Assembly: GCA_903835065.1 (NCBI GenBank)
Contig: CAILLO010000015.1
Location: 1-55,015 of the forward strand
From: an uncultured Eubacteriales bacterium
GTDB taxonomy: Bacteria > Bacillota > Clostridia > Saccharofermentanales > UBA5734
DNA length: 55,015 nt
Direction of reading: 5' to 3'
Made by a program: the position numbers and the translations under genes. A model generated the notes under the pieces. That model did no database searches, was not told where the DNA came from, and saw nothing but the letters and a program-made list of their open reading frames with translations. Shown one piece after another: positions 38,682 through 47,671 of this stretch (positions are counted from its first letter, which is position 1; each line of letters starts with the position of its first letter).

Positions 38682-40471
38682 ACCGCTATCGCATGCATCT
38701 CATGGTCTGCGGCGGCACGGGCTGCCGTTCCTCGCAGAGCGTCCAGATCGTCGAGAACCTGAACCAGGAGCTCAAGAAGGCCGGGATGGACCAGGAGGTC
38801 CAGGTCGTCACCACCGGCTGCTTCGGCTTCTGCGAAAAGGGTCCGATCGTCAAGATCTACCCGGACAATATCTTCTACGTCGAGGTCAAGCCGACCGACG
38901 CCGCCGAGATCGTCGCGGAGCACGTCGTGAAGGGCCGTACCGTCCAGCGCCTGGTCTACAAGGATCCGGCCGGCGGCAAGCAGATTCCCGCCTCGACCGA
39001 CATGCCCTTCTACGGCCAGCAGATCCGCATCGCCCTCCGCAACTGCGGCCTGATCGACCCGGAGAACATCGACGAGTACATCTCGGTCGACGGCTACCAG
39101 GCGCTCGGCAAGGCACTTTCCACGATGACCCAGCAGCAGGTCGTCGACACGCTCAAGAAGAGCGGCCTCCGCGGACGCGGCGGCGCGGGCTTCCCGACCG
39201 GCCTCAAGTGGCAGGCGGCGCTCAAGCAGAAGTCCGACAAAAAGTACATCGTCTGCAACGCCGACGAGGGCGACCCCGGCGCGTTCATGGACCGCAGCGT
39301 GCTCGAGGGCGACCCGCACAGCGTGATCGAGGCGATGGCGATCGCCGGCTACGCGACCGGCGCCGACGAAGGCATCGTGTACGTCCGCGCGGAGTACCCG
39401 CTGGCCGTCAAGCGCCTCAAGATCGCGATCGCCCAGGCAGAGGAATACGGCCTACTCGGCAAGGAGATCCTCGGGTCGAAGTTCAGCTTCCGCATCCGCC
39501 TCTCCCTTGGCGCCGGCGCGTTCGTCTGCGGCGAGGAGACGGCCCTGCTGAACTCGGTCGAGGGCAGCCGCGGCGAACCGCGCATGAAGCCCCCCTTCCC
39601 CGCCGAAAAGGGCCTGTTCGGCAAGCCGACGATCATCAACAACGTCGAGACCTTCGCCAACGTCTGCCCGATCCTGCTGAACGGGCCCGAGTGGTTCGCC
39701 TCGATCGGCACCGAGAAGAGCAAGGGCACCAAGGTGTTCGCGCTGTCCGGCAAGATCAACAACGTCGGCCTCGCCGAAGTCCCGATGGGCATCACCCTCC
39801 GCGAGATCGTCGAGAACATCGGCGGCGGCGTCCGCGACGGCCGCACCTTCAAGGCCGTGCAGATCGGCGGCCCGTCCGGCGGCTGCCTCCCGAAGTCGCT
39901 GCTCGACATCCCTATCGACTACGAGTCCCTGTCCGCCGCGGGCGCCATGATGGGCTCGGGCGGCATGATCGTCATGGACGACACCGACTGCATGGTCAAC
40001 ATCGCCAAATACTACCTCGACTTCACGGTCGACGAGTCCTGCGGCAAGTGCACGCCCTGCCGCGTCGGCAACAAGCGCCTGTTCGAGATCCTCGAGCGCA
40101 TCACCGACGGCAAGGGCACGATGAAGGACCTCGACGACCTCGAGGTGCTCGGCGGCACGATCCGCGACGCGTCGCTGTGCCAGCTCGGGCAGACCGCCCC
40201 GAACCCGGTGCTCAGCACGCTCAAGCACTTCCGCGACGAGTACATCGCGCACATCGTCGACAAGCGCTGTCCGTCCGGCGTCTGCCAGAACCTGATCCAT
40301 TACGTCGTCGTCGCCGACAAGTGCATCGGCTGCACCGTCTGCGCCCGCAACTGCCCGGTCTCCTGCATCTCCGGCGAACGGAAGACGGCCCACGTGATCG
40401 ACCAGGAACGCTGCACCAAGTGCGGCGTCTGCTTCTCGAAGTGCCCGGTCGATGCCATCGTGAAAGAATGA
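38678..40471 (+). CDS. hndC: NuoF-like FMN/NAD(P) subunit of bifurcating hydrogenase
   Basis: A 597-residue multidomain protein. N-terminal [2Fe-2S] thioredoxin-like domain (Cys11, 16, 48, 52); then the FMN/NADH core with GRGGAGFPTGLKW, CNADEGDPGAF and CGEETALL; an SLBB segment; ESCGKCTPCRVG for a [4Fe-4S] cluster; and a C-terminal pair of [4Fe-4S] motifs (DKCIGCTVCARNCP and ERCTKCGVCFSKCP). It is the NAD(P)-binding, flavin-based bifurcation site. Starts with GTG, overlapping hndB. Confidence 0.95.
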   Translation: MNRYRMHLMVCGGTGCRSSQSVQIVENLNQELKKAGMDQEVQVVTTGCFGFCEKGPIVKIYPDNIFYVEVKPTDAAEIVAEHVVKGRTVQRLVYKDPAGGKQIPASTDMPFYGQQIRIALRNCGLIDPENIDEYISVDGYQALGKALSTMTQQQVVDTLKKSGLRGRGGAGFPTGLKWQAALKQKSDKKYIVCNADEGDPGAFMDRSVLEGDPHSVIEAMAIAGYATGADEGIVYVRAEYPLAVKRLKIAIAQAEEYGLLGKEILGSKFSFRIRLSLGAGAFVCGEETALLNSVEGSRGEPRMKPPFPAEKGLFGKPTIINNVETFANVCPILLNGPEWFASIGTEKSKGTKVFALSGKINNVGLAEVPMGITLREIVENIGGGVRDGRTFKAVQIGGPSGGCLPKSLLDIPIDYESLSAAGAMMGSGGMIVMDDTDCMVNIAKYYLDFTVDESCGKCTPCRVGNKRLFEILERITDGKGTMKDLDDLEVLGGTIRDASLCQLGQTAPNPVLSTLKHFRDEYIAHIVDKRCPSGVCQNLIHYVVVADKCIGCTVCARNCPVSCISGERKTAHVIDQERCTKCGVCFSKCPVDAIVKE

Positions 40472-40486
40472 CGAGGTGAAACGCTC

Positions 40487-42223
40487 ATGGTGAATCTCAC
40501 GATCAACGGTTCCGCGCTCGTCGTTCCCGACGGCTCCACGATCCTCGAAGCCGCGAAGCGGGTCGGAATCCACATCCCCACGCTGTGCCACCTCGATCTC
40601 CACGAGATGAGGATGGTCAACCAGGTCGCGTCCTGCCGCGTCTGCATGGTCGAGGTCGAGAACCGCCGCGGTCTCGTCCCCGCCTGCTCCACGACCGTGA
40701 CCGAGGGCATGGTGGTCAAGACCGACACGATCCGGGCCCTGAAGGCCCGCCGCATCGTGGTCGAGCTGCTCCTCTCCGACCACCCGTCCGACTGCCTGAT
40801 CTGCGAGCGCAACCGCAACTGCGACCTGCAGTCGCTGGCGGCCGACCTCGGCATCCGCGAAGTCAAGTTCAAGGGCGCGATGTCCACCTACAAGCGCGAC
40901 GATTCGAGCTTCTCGCTGGTCCGCAACCCCGACAAGTGCATCCTCTGCCGCCGCTGCGAGACGATGTGCGGGGAAGTGCAGACCGTCGGCGTATACTCGG
41001 CCGTCGACCGCGGCTTCATGACCACGATCGGCACCGCCTTCGACCTGCCCATGAAGGACACCGCCTGCACGTTCTGCGGCCAGTGCGTGTCCGTCTGCCC
41101 GACCGGCGCCCTGACGGAAGTCGACAACACCCGCAAGGTGCTCGACGTCCTCAACCGGCCCGGCAAGGTCGTGATCGCCCAGACCGCGCCCGCGATCCGT
41201 GTCGCGCTCGGCGAGGAGTTCGGGATGGAGCCTGGCACCCGCGTGACCGGCAAGATGGTCTCGGCGCTTCGCCGCATCGGCTTCGACTACGTGATGGACA
41301 CCGACTTCGCGGCCGACCTCACGATCATCGAAGAAGCCTCGGAGTTCGTCCACCGCCTGCAGCACGGCGGCACCCTCCCGATCCTGACCAGCTGCTGCCC
41401 TGCGTGGGTCAAGTTCTTCGAGCACAATTTCCCCGACCTGCTCGACATCCCGTCGACCTGCAAGTCCCCGCACGAGATGTTCGGCGCGGTGGCCAAGACG
41501 TATCTCGCCACCAAGCTGGGCGTGGACCCCAAGAACCTCGTGATCGTCTCGATCATGCCCTGCCTCGCGAAGAAGTACGAGGCCGCCCGTCCCGAGCTGT
41601 CCGGCGAAGGCGAGCAGAACGTCGACTACGTCCTCTCCACCCGCGAGCTCGGCCGCATGATCCGCGAGTCCGGCATGGACTTCGCGAACCTGCCGGAAGA
41701 GGAATTCGACAACCCGATGGGCCAGTCCTCCGGCGCGGCCGCGATCTTCGGCACCACCGGCGGCGTCATCGAGGCCGCGTTGCGCACCGCCTACGAGTGG
41801 CTGACCGGCAACCGCCTCGAGAACGTCGAATTCGCGCAGCTCCGCGGCATGGAAGGCATCCGCGAGGCGACCGTCCGGATCAACGACCTCGACGTGAAGA
41901 TCGCGATCGCCCACGGCCTCGGCAACGCGCGCAAGTTGCTCGAGAAGATCCAACGCGGCGACGCGACCTATCACGCGATCGAGATCATGGCCTGTCCGGG
42001 CGGCTGCATCGGTGGCGGTGGACAGCCCTACCACCATGGCGACATCGAGATCCTCAAGAAGCGCGCCGCGGCGATCTACAGCGAGGACCGCGCCAAGACG
42101 ATCCGCCGCTCGCACGAGAACCAGGACGTGATGCGCCTCTACGGCGAGTTCCTGGGCACCCCGTACGGTGAAAAGGCGCATGAGCTGCTGCACACGAGCT
42201 ACACCAAGAGAGAGAAAGTCTAA
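40487..42223 (+). CDS. hndD: [FeFe]-hydrogenase catalytic subunit
   Basis: A 578-residue enzyme. N-terminal [2Fe-2S] (Cys34, 50, 53, 67), His-Cys3 [4Fe-4S] (His99, Cys103, 106, 112), two [4Fe-4S] clusters (Cys151/154/157/161 and 194/197/200/204), then the H-cluster signatures L1 TSCCPAW (Cys303), L2 [10 protein letters not shown] (Cys359) and L3 [14 protein letters not shown] (Cys503, 507). It uses electrons for H2 production or uptake; with HndABC it forms an NAD(P)H- and ferredoxin-linked complex. GAGGTG precedes the ATG. The H-cluster maturases HydE, F and G are not in the window. Confidence 0.97.
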   Translation: MVNLTINGSALVVPDGSTILEAAKRVGIHIPTLCHLDLHEMRMVNQVASCRVCMVEVENRRGLVPACSTTVTEGMVVKTDTIRALKARRIVVELLLSDHPSDCLICERNRNCDLQSLAADLGIREVKFKGAMSTYKRDDSSFSLVRNPDKCILCRRCETMCGEVQTVGVYSAVDRGFMTTIGTAFDLPMKDTACTFCGQCVSVCPTGALTEVDNTRKVLDVLNRPGKVVIAQTAPAIRVALGEEFGMEPGTRVTGKMVSALRRIGFDYVMDTDFAADLTIIEEASEFVHRLQHGGTLPILTSCCPAWVKFFEHNFPDLLDIPSTCKSPHEMFGAVAKTYLATKLGVDPKNLVIVSIMPCLAKKYEAARPELSGEGEQNVDYVLSTRELGRMIRESGMDFANLPEEEFDNPMGQSSGAAAIFGTTGGVIEAALRTAYEWLTGNRLENVEFAQLRGMEGIREATVRINDLDVKIAIAHGLGNARKLLEKIQRGDATYHAIEIMACPGGCIGGGGQPYHHGDIEILKKRAAAIYSEDRAKTIRRSHENQDVMRLYGEFLGTPYGEKAHELLHTSYTKREKV

Positions 42224-42290
42224 CCCGATACTCGCTCTTGACGCTTACGGCACTTGGCGCACCAGCTTCCACGGACCGGAACGCAAAGCA

Positions 42291-42328
42291 GGAGCGGCCT
42301 CCTCGGGGATTCCCGAGGGGGCCGCTCC
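42291..42328. terminator. bidirectional terminator between hndD and glnB
   Basis: GGAGCGGCC/GGGCCGCTCC outer arms and CTCGGG/CCCGAG inner arms form a strong stem with a GATT loop, placed between the convergent hndD and glnB genes. The flanking T-runs are weak on both sides, as is usual in this GC-rich genome. Confidence 0.65.
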
Positions 42329-42356
42329 ATTGCGTGCGGGAGGAAGGACGCGGTCG

Positions 42357-42698
42357 TCAGCCGATCGCGTCTCCGCCCTCTTCGCCGGTGCGGATGCGGA
42401 TGCAGCGTTCGACGGGCAGCACGAAGATCTTGCCGTCGCCGATCGAGCCCGAGCGCGCGGCCCGGATGATGGCGTCGATCGTGGGCTGGACGTACGGGTC
42501 GTTGACGGCGATCTCGACGCGCACCTTCGGGAGAAGGTTGACGGTGTTGATCGAACCGCGGTAGTTCTCGGTATAGCCCTTCTGTTGGCCGCAGCCACGG
42601 ACGTTGTGCACCGTCATCTTGTGGATCTCGGCGTCGAACAGGCTCTGCTTCACGTTGTCGAGGGCTTCGGGGCGGATGATGGCGATCACGAGCTTCAT
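42357..42698 (-). CDS. glnB: PII nitrogen regulatory protein
   Basis: A 113-residue PII protein. The T-loop reads CGQQKGYTENYRGS and position 51 is Asn rather than the uridylylatable Tyr, so it is probably not controlled by GlnD; Tyr42 and Tyr46 remain. The B-loop GSIGDGKIFVLP is intact. PII trimers bind ATP/ADP and 2-oxoglutarate and control transporters and enzymes of nitrogen assimilation; an Amt and a glutamine synthetase are in this window but not adjacent. A -10 TATATT (plus-strand 42794-42799) precedes a leader containing a hairpin. Confidence 0.95.
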   Translation of the reverse strand: MKLVIAIIRPEALDNVKQSLFDAEIHKMTVHNVRGCGQQKGYTENYRGSINTVNLLPKVRVEIAVNDPYVQPTIDAIIRAARSGSIGDGKIFVLPVERCIRIRTGEEGGDAIG

Positions 42699-42725
42699 GA
42701 GCGGTATCCTTTCCTAGCAGAAGAA

Positions 42726-42755
42726 GGACGTCGTGCTGAAACCAGCCCGGCGTCC
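42726..42755 (-). promoter_or_regulatory. hairpin in the glnB leader
   Basis: GGACG/CGTCC outer and GCTG/CAGC inner stems (GTTT loop), followed on the minus strand by TTCTTCTGCT. It resembles a weak attenuator between the TATATT promoter and glnB, similar in position to the clear attenuator of glnN. Confidence 0.4.
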
Positions 42756-42842
42756 CTGCCTTGTCCCACCGGTGCGGCGGAACCGTCGAGGTCAATATAC
42801 CGCAAGCCCGCCCGACGCGCAATGCCTGCGTCGCACCAGCTT

Positions 42843-43001
42843 CTACTCCGCGCCGTCGGCGCCGTCGGCCTTCTTCCGGCGCTTGTAGGATCCGCGCCCC
42901 TTGGAGGGCGCATGGACCTGGGTGCCCGTGTTGAAGAGCACGCGCGTGCGCGCCTTCGCCTCGAGCCGCTTGTCGCGTTTCTTCCGCTGGCGCTGGTTCA
43001 T
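42843..43001 (-). CDS. 52-residue basic protein with an ArfA-like motif
   Basis: A tiny, very basic protein (MNQRQRKKRDKRLE at the start). It contains KGRGSYKRRKK near the C-terminus, matching the KGKGSYxRK core by which ArfA-type alternative ribosome-rescue factors are known, after a hydrophobic-containing segment RTRVLFN. The start overlaps the mannosidase stop (ATGA) and GAGGAGG lies upstream, so it is very likely translated. A ribosome-rescue role is inferred from one motif; it may instead be another ribosome-associated or nucleic-acid-binding small protein. Confidence 0.6.
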   Translation of the reverse strand: MNQRQRKKRDKRLEAKARTRVLFNTGTQVHAPSKGRGSYKRRKKADGADGAE

Positions 43002-45883
43002 GTCCCGCCCTCCTCGAAGCCGACGAGCAGCGAGACGACCTCGAAGGGCGCCAGCGGGCACTCCACGCGCGCGCCTTCCGCCTTCGGCACCGTTCCCGCG
43101 CCCTGCGGCAGCGGGCGTTCGTCCAGCCCGACGACGGCGACGGACCGGACCGGACGGCCGAACCGGAGGCGGGCGAGTCCCTCGAGCCCTTCGGTCTCGT
43201 GCAGGCGGACCAGGACGGACCGCCCGGAAGGGTCTCCCTCCGGTGGCTTCACGGCCGTGACGGCGGCCCGGCCGTCCTCGAGCGAGAGGAAGGAGGCGAC
43301 GGCGGGCAGATGCCCGGAGTGGACCGTGCCCGGCTGGTAGACGACCGGGTGGCTGAAGTCGTAGGACGTCTCGAGACCGGCGCGCCGGTCCTCGGGGTCG
43401 GCGACGGCGACGACGGCGAACCGGAAGCGGTGCGCGCCGTATTCCGGCGTCGGGTCGGGGTCGTAGGAGGCGCGGATCAGGGAGAGGGACAGAGACCCGT
43501 CGGATCCTCGGAAGCCGTGCCTGGCCTCGGCGAGGAGCATCAGGCCCGGCCCCCCCCCCTCCTGCGGCAGCGCGACGCCGAACGAGGCGGCGGGCACGTC
43601 GAGGTCGACGGGAACGCGGTCGATCGTGCCGAAGGGGATGTCGTAGCGGTAGCCGCGGACGGGATAGCCCAGGGGCAGCGTGAAGTCCAGGCGCGGGACG
43701 GACGTGCCGGGCACGGCGGTCTCGCGGTAGTCGCACGAGACGTCGAAGTCGAGGCGGGACGAGTCCTCCTCGAGCGAGATCTCGACGGACAGCCTCGAGG
43801 CGCCGAACGGGGCGATGTACGAGAAGACGCTGCGCATCGCGCCTTCGCCGCCGCGGACATGCTCGAGGCGGACGTTCTCCGCCACGGGCCGGACGTTCAT
43901 GGTACGGCCGACGACCCAGGCGGTCATCTGCTTCTTGTCGTCTTCGTCGATGCGACGGAAGCCCGCGAACCGACCCCCGTCGACCAGTTCGCGCCCGCTC
44001 GCCTTGTCGAGGAGCGACCGCAGCGCGGCCGTGGCCGGGTCGAACTCGGCGCGGAGCGCGGAGTTCTCGAGCACGTAGCCCTCCGGGCGGTCCAGTCGGG
44101 ACTTGTCGTACCGCGGCCGGTGCGAGGACTCGTCCCGCTCGCGCAGCACCGCGGTCGCGTACCCGAGCGCCGGCACCGGGACTTTCACGAACAGGCGGAA
44201 GTACTGGTGGTCCCAGTACGTGCCCTTCGGCCAGAACTTGTGGTCCTCCAGCGGCTCGAGCTGGAACGGAAGCTCGCGGCCGGAGGCATCCACCACCTCG
44301 ATGCGGCGGACGTCGCCCGGCCAGTCCCACACGGTCGCGGCCACCGCCTCGCGGCGTTCGTGGGCGGACGGGTTGTGGAAGTGCAGGATGCGCAGGCGTC
44401 CGCGCCCGCGTTCGGTCCGGGGCACGACGAAGTCCCGGAGCCCGAGGCCGGCACCGGCGCCTTCGGAGCACGAAGCGGCGCGCTCTCCGGGGGTATCCGC
44501 GCGTGCGTCCCGGACGGCCGGCAGCGCCGCGGTGTCGATGCGCGCCCCGATGCCGCGCAGGGCGGCCGTCGTTCCCGCGTCCGCCGACGCGAGGATCTCC
44601 TGGAACTGGCCCATCGCATGCTCCCGCGTCTCGATGGTGCCGGAGCCGGGCAGGATGTCGTGGAACTGGTTGAACAGGACCTTGCGCCACGCCTCCCGGT
44701 AGAGGTCGGCCGGATACGCTGCGCCGGCGGTGGCGGCCGCAGCCGCGCCGAACCGCTCGGCCATGTCCATGCGGGCTTCCGAGACGCGGTTCGCCGTCTT
44801 GAGGCGCGTCTGGGACGTGTAGCAGCCGGGGAAGACGAAGTTGAGCTCGCCCTCGAAGACGGGCAGCCCCGCGGCCGCCTTCCGCGCTTCGCCGAAGAAT
44901 TCGCGGAACGTGCCGAATCGGAGGGTCGGGAAGACCGGCCAGGTGGCCATGTCGAGCAGGCGCTCGACGTCGCGCCGCGTCGGCCCGCCGCCGTGGTCGC
45001 CGACCCCGTAGACCTTGAGGTGCATCGGGAAGCCGTTCGCAGCGCAGTTCTCCGGGACGGGCGAGGCGGACCAGGCGTCGATCGGCCCGCTGTACCACTG
45101 CGGCTCGCGGTAGGCGACCACCTCCGCGCCCGACGGGGCGCGCCAGCGGAACAGCGTGTGGCGGTCGAATCCGCGGCAGAAGTAGACCGCGCGGACGCCG
45201 GACTTCGAGAGGATCTCGGGGAGGTTCGCGTTGTGCCCGAAGGCGTCGGGCTCGAAATCGAGGTCGAGGGAGGCCGGATCGAGGCCCAGCGTTTCGCAGA
45301 GATACTGCCGGGCCTGCAGGACCTGGCGGCCGAAGCTCTCGCCGGACGGCAGGTTCCGGTCGGGCTCCACCCACGTCGAGGCCGTGACTTCCCAGCGCCC
45401 TTCGCGGACCCGGCCGCGGATCTCCTCCAGCATGCCGGGGTCGTACTGCTCGACGATCCGGTACGCGGCGGCCTGCGACTGCGAGAAGACGAAATCGGGG
45501 TACTCCTCGAGCAGACTCAGCATCGTGCGGAAGGTCGACAGCGTCGCGTCGACCGTCTCGTTCCAGCCCCACATCCAGTTCATGTCGGTATGCGCGTGCG
45601 CGGCGCACAGCATCGTCAGCGACTTCGCCTCCGCGGCGGCCGGGGCGAGCAACCGTTCGGTCTCCTCGGCCTCCGTCCTCCCCACCGCGCCGTCCGCCGC
45701 CACGGCCCGTGCGAGTGCGGCGAGCGCCCGTTCCACCGCGTCGTCGAACCGTCCCTCGCGGACGTCGGACAGGCGGGCGGCGTATTCCACCTGCGCGAGC
45801 GCCCGTTCGCCCCAGTATCCCGTGCAGGCGGAGCGCAGCGCGTCGATGCGCCCCGGGAGCCGGCTGGTCTTGCGTCTTTCCAT
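42998..45883 (-). CDS. glycoside hydrolase family 38 alpha-mannosidase
   Basis: A 961-residue GH38 enzyme. The catalytic-domain motifs are HAHTDMNWMW (zinc), DFEPDAFGHNANLPEIL (nucleophile Asp region), GDHGGGPTRRD and NQFHDILPGSGT. The rest is the beta-sandwich C-terminal part. It hydrolyses alpha-mannosides, probably inside the cell as there is no signal peptide. ATG 45883 follows GGAGGG; the frame continues upstream but overlaps MsrAB. It is two bases after the MsrAB stop and four bases overlap the small basic protein. Confidence 0.93.
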   Translation of the reverse strand: MERRKTSRLPGRIDALRSACTGYWGERALAQVEYAARLSDVREGRFDDAVERALAALARAVAADGAVGRTEAEETERLLAPAAAEAKSLTMLCAAHAHTDMNWMWGWNETVDATLSTFRTMLSLLEEYPDFVFSQSQAAAYRIVEQYDPGMLEEIRGRVREGRWEVTASTWVEPDRNLPSGESFGRQVLQARQYLCETLGLDPASLDLDFEPDAFGHNANLPEILSKSGVRAVYFCRGFDRHTLFRWRAPSGAEVVAYREPQWYSGPIDAWSASPVPENCAANGFPMHLKVYGVGDHGGGPTRRDVERLLDMATWPVFPTLRFGTFREFFGEARKAAAGLPVFEGELNFVFPGCYTSQTRLKTANRVSEARMDMAERFGAAAAATAGAAYPADLYREAWRKVLFNQFHDILPGSGTIETREHAMGQFQEILASADAGTTAALRGIGARIDTAALPAVRDARADTPGERAASCSEGAGAGLGLRDFVVPRTERGRGRLRILHFHNPSAHERREAVAATVWDWPGDVRRIEVVDASGRELPFQLEPLEDHKFWPKGTYWDHQYFRLFVKVPVPALGYATAVLRERDESSHRPRYDKSRLDRPEGYVLENSALRAEFDPATAALRSLLDKASGRELVDGGRFAGFRRIDEDDKKQMTAWVVGRTMNVRPVAENVRLEHVRGGEGAMRSVFSYIAPFGASRLSVEISLEEDSSRLDFDVSCDYRETAVPGTSVPRLDFTLPLGYPVRGYRYDIPFGTIDRVPVDLDVPAASFGVALPQEGGGPGLMLLAEARHGFRGSDGSLSLSLIRASYDPDPTPEYGAHRFRFAVVAVADPEDRRAGLETSYDFSHPVVYQPGTVHSGHLPAVASFLSLEDGRAAVTAVKPPEGDPSGRSVLVRLHETEGLEGLARLRFGRPVRSVAVVGLDERPLPQGAGTVPKAEGARVECPLAPFEVVSLLVGFEEGGT

Positions 45884-45885
45884 GA

Positions 45886-46950
45886 TCAGTCCCTCCGCTG
45901 CGATCCGATGTATTTCCGATAGGCGCCGTAGTCCTGCGCCTCCAGCTCCTCGAGCGGGATGAACCGAACCGCCGCGCTGTTGATGCAGTACCGGAGTCCT
46001 CCCCGGTCCTTCGGGCCATCGTCGAAGACGTGGCCGAGGTGGAAGTCCCCCGCCCGGCTGCGCACCTCGATGCGGCCCATGCCGAGCGTGCGGTCCTCCC
46101 GTTCCTTGATGGAGGCCTCGTCGACGGGCCGCGTGAAGCTGGGCCATCCGCAACCGGAGTCGAACTTGTCGCTCGACGAGAAGAGCGGTTCGCCGGTCCC
46201 ACGGTCGACGTACAGGCCGGGCCGGTGCTCGTTCCAGTACTCGTTGCGGAACGGCGGCTCGGTCGCGGCGTCGCGGAGGACCGAGACCTGCAGGTCCGTG
46301 AGACCGGCCCGGAGCTCCGCGTCCGACGGCCGTCGCCAGGCGAGCGGAGGCAGGGCCGCGGGCGCCGCGGGCGTCGCGGGCACCAAGAGCGGCGCGGGCG
46401 CGGGAATCCGCTTCAGCTGGCCGAAGTCGACGTGGCAGTATCCGTTCGGATTCTTCTCGAGATAGTCCTGGTGGTATTCCTCGGCGCGGTACCAGTTGCG
46501 CAGCGGCTCGAGCTCGGTCACGACGGGCTTCGCGTGCTTCTTCCGCTCCTCCTCGAGCACTTCGCGGGCGACCGCGGCGTCCGCTTCGTCCTTGTAGAAG
46601 ACGCCGGTGCGGTACTGCGTGCCGACGTCGTTGCCCTGCCGGTCGAGGACGGTCGGGTCGATGATCCGGAAATACGCCTCCAGCAGCGTGCGCAGCGTCA
46701 CGCGCGACGGGTCGTAACGGATCTCCACGGTCTCGGCGTGGCCCGTGTCGCGGCGGCAGACGTCCTCGTAGGTCGGGCGCTCCGTCTTCCCGTTCGCGTA
46801 GCCGGAGACCGCGTCGGCGACGCCGGGCACGCGGGCCATGAAGGCCTCGACGCCCCAGAAGCAGCCGCCGGCGAGCCAGATCGAGCGCAGGCGGGTCGGG
46901 TCGAAGGCGGCGTCGCGGTTGGGATTCTCGGGGATTCTTCCTTGGAACAT
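45886..46950 (-). CDS. msrAB: bifunctional methionine sulfoxide reductase MsrA-MsrB
   Basis: A 354-residue fusion. The MsrA domain (about 20-180) has the catalytic [10 protein letters not shown] and [13 protein letters not shown]. The MsrB domain (about 205-345) has GWPSF and the catalytic Cys in [12 protein letters not shown]; the zinc Cys pairs typical of some MsrB are absent. The linker is Ala/Pro-rich ([17 protein letters not shown]). It repairs both epimers of methionine sulfoxide in the cytoplasm. It follows the CcdA-like gene by 16 bases on the same strand. Confidence 0.95.
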   Translation of the reverse strand: MFQGRIPENPNRDAAFDPTRLRSIWLAGGCFWGVEAFMARVPGVADAVSGYANGKTERPTYEDVCRRDTGHAETVEIRYDPSRVTLRTLLEAYFRIIDPTVLDRQGNDVGTQYRTGVFYKDEADAAVAREVLEEERKKHAKPVVTELEPLRNWYRAEEYHQDYLEKNPNGYCHVDFGQLKRIPAPAPLLVPATPAAPAALPPLAWRRPSDAELRAGLTDLQVSVLRDAATEPPFRNEYWNEHRPGLYVDRGTGEPLFSSSDKFDSGCGWPSFTRPVDEASIKEREDRTLGMGRIEVRSRAGDFHLGHVFDDGPKDRGGLRYCINSAAVRFIPLEELEAQDYGAYRKYIGSQRRD

Positions 46951-46966
46951 GGCGATACCTCCTGAG

Positions 46967-47668
46967 TCAGGAAACGAGGGCGGCCAGCCAGGTCATCCGG
47001 TCGAGCAGCAGCAGGACACCCATCGCGACGATCAGGACGCCGCCGACGACGCGGAGCCAGCCGAGGTGGGGCGTGAGCCGCTGGAATGCGCGCAGGAAGA
47101 GACTGGAGGCGAAGGAGATCAGGACGAACGGCAGGGCGAGGCCCAGCGCGTAGACGAGGAGCAGGAAGGCGCCGTACAGGGCGCTGCCCTGCTGCGACGC
47201 GATGCCGAGCACGGTGGCGAGCACCGGGCCGGCGCAGGGCGTCCAGCCGATGCTGAAGGTGAAGCCGAGCGCGAGCGCTCCGAGGTAGCCGCCCGCCGTG
47301 GCGCGGCCGCTCTCCGGCTTCCACTCGCGCGACAGGAAGGGCAGCGGGACCAGGCCGGTCATGTAGATGCCCATGAGGACCACGACGACGCCCATGGCGA
47401 TGCGGAACACGGGCCCGGCGAGGACCGCGCCGACCGCGCCGGCGCCGAAGCCGAGCAGGAAGAAGGCCGTGGACAGCCCGAGCGCGAAGACGAGCGTCCG
47501 GGCGACCAGGCCGAGGTCGAGGCCCTTGCGCGGCGTCGCGGCGCGGCCGGCCGCCTCGCGCGACAGATAGCCGACGTAGACCGGCAGCAGCGGGACGGTG
47601 CAGGGCGAAAGGAAGGACAGGAGCCCTCCTGCGAAGACCGCGGCGAAGTAGAAGCCCCCGTCCGCCAC
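46967..47668 (-). CDS. ccdA: CcdA/DsbD-type membrane thiol electron transporter
   Basis: A 233-residue protein with six membrane segments. The two redox cysteines are in [15 protein letters not shown] and [15 protein letters not shown]. CcdA carries reducing equivalents across the membrane to extracytoplasmic thioredoxin-like proteins, for cytochrome c maturation or other disulfide reduction. No c-type cytochrome maturation genes are nearby; the MsrAB gene downstream is cytoplasmic. It overlaps closely with the ABC permease gene upstream (3-base gap). Confidence 0.92.
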   Translation of the reverse strand: MADGGFYFAAVFAGGLLSFLSPCTVPLLPVYVGYLSREAAGRAATPRKGLDLGLVARTLVFALGLSTAFFLLGFGAGAVGAVLAGPVFRIAMGVVVVLMGIYMTGLVPLPFLSREWKPESGRATAGGYLGALALGFTFSIGWTPCAGPVLATVLGIASQQGSALYGAFLLLVYALGLALPFVLISFASSLFLRAFQRLTPHLGWLRVVGGVLIVAMGVLLLLDRMTWLAALVS

Positions 47669-47671
47669 GCG

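Noticed and set aside
42998-46153. Extended mannosidase start within msrAB
   Set aside because: The extension is Arg/Gly-rich shadow of MsrAB; GGAGGG and family homology support the ATG at 45883.
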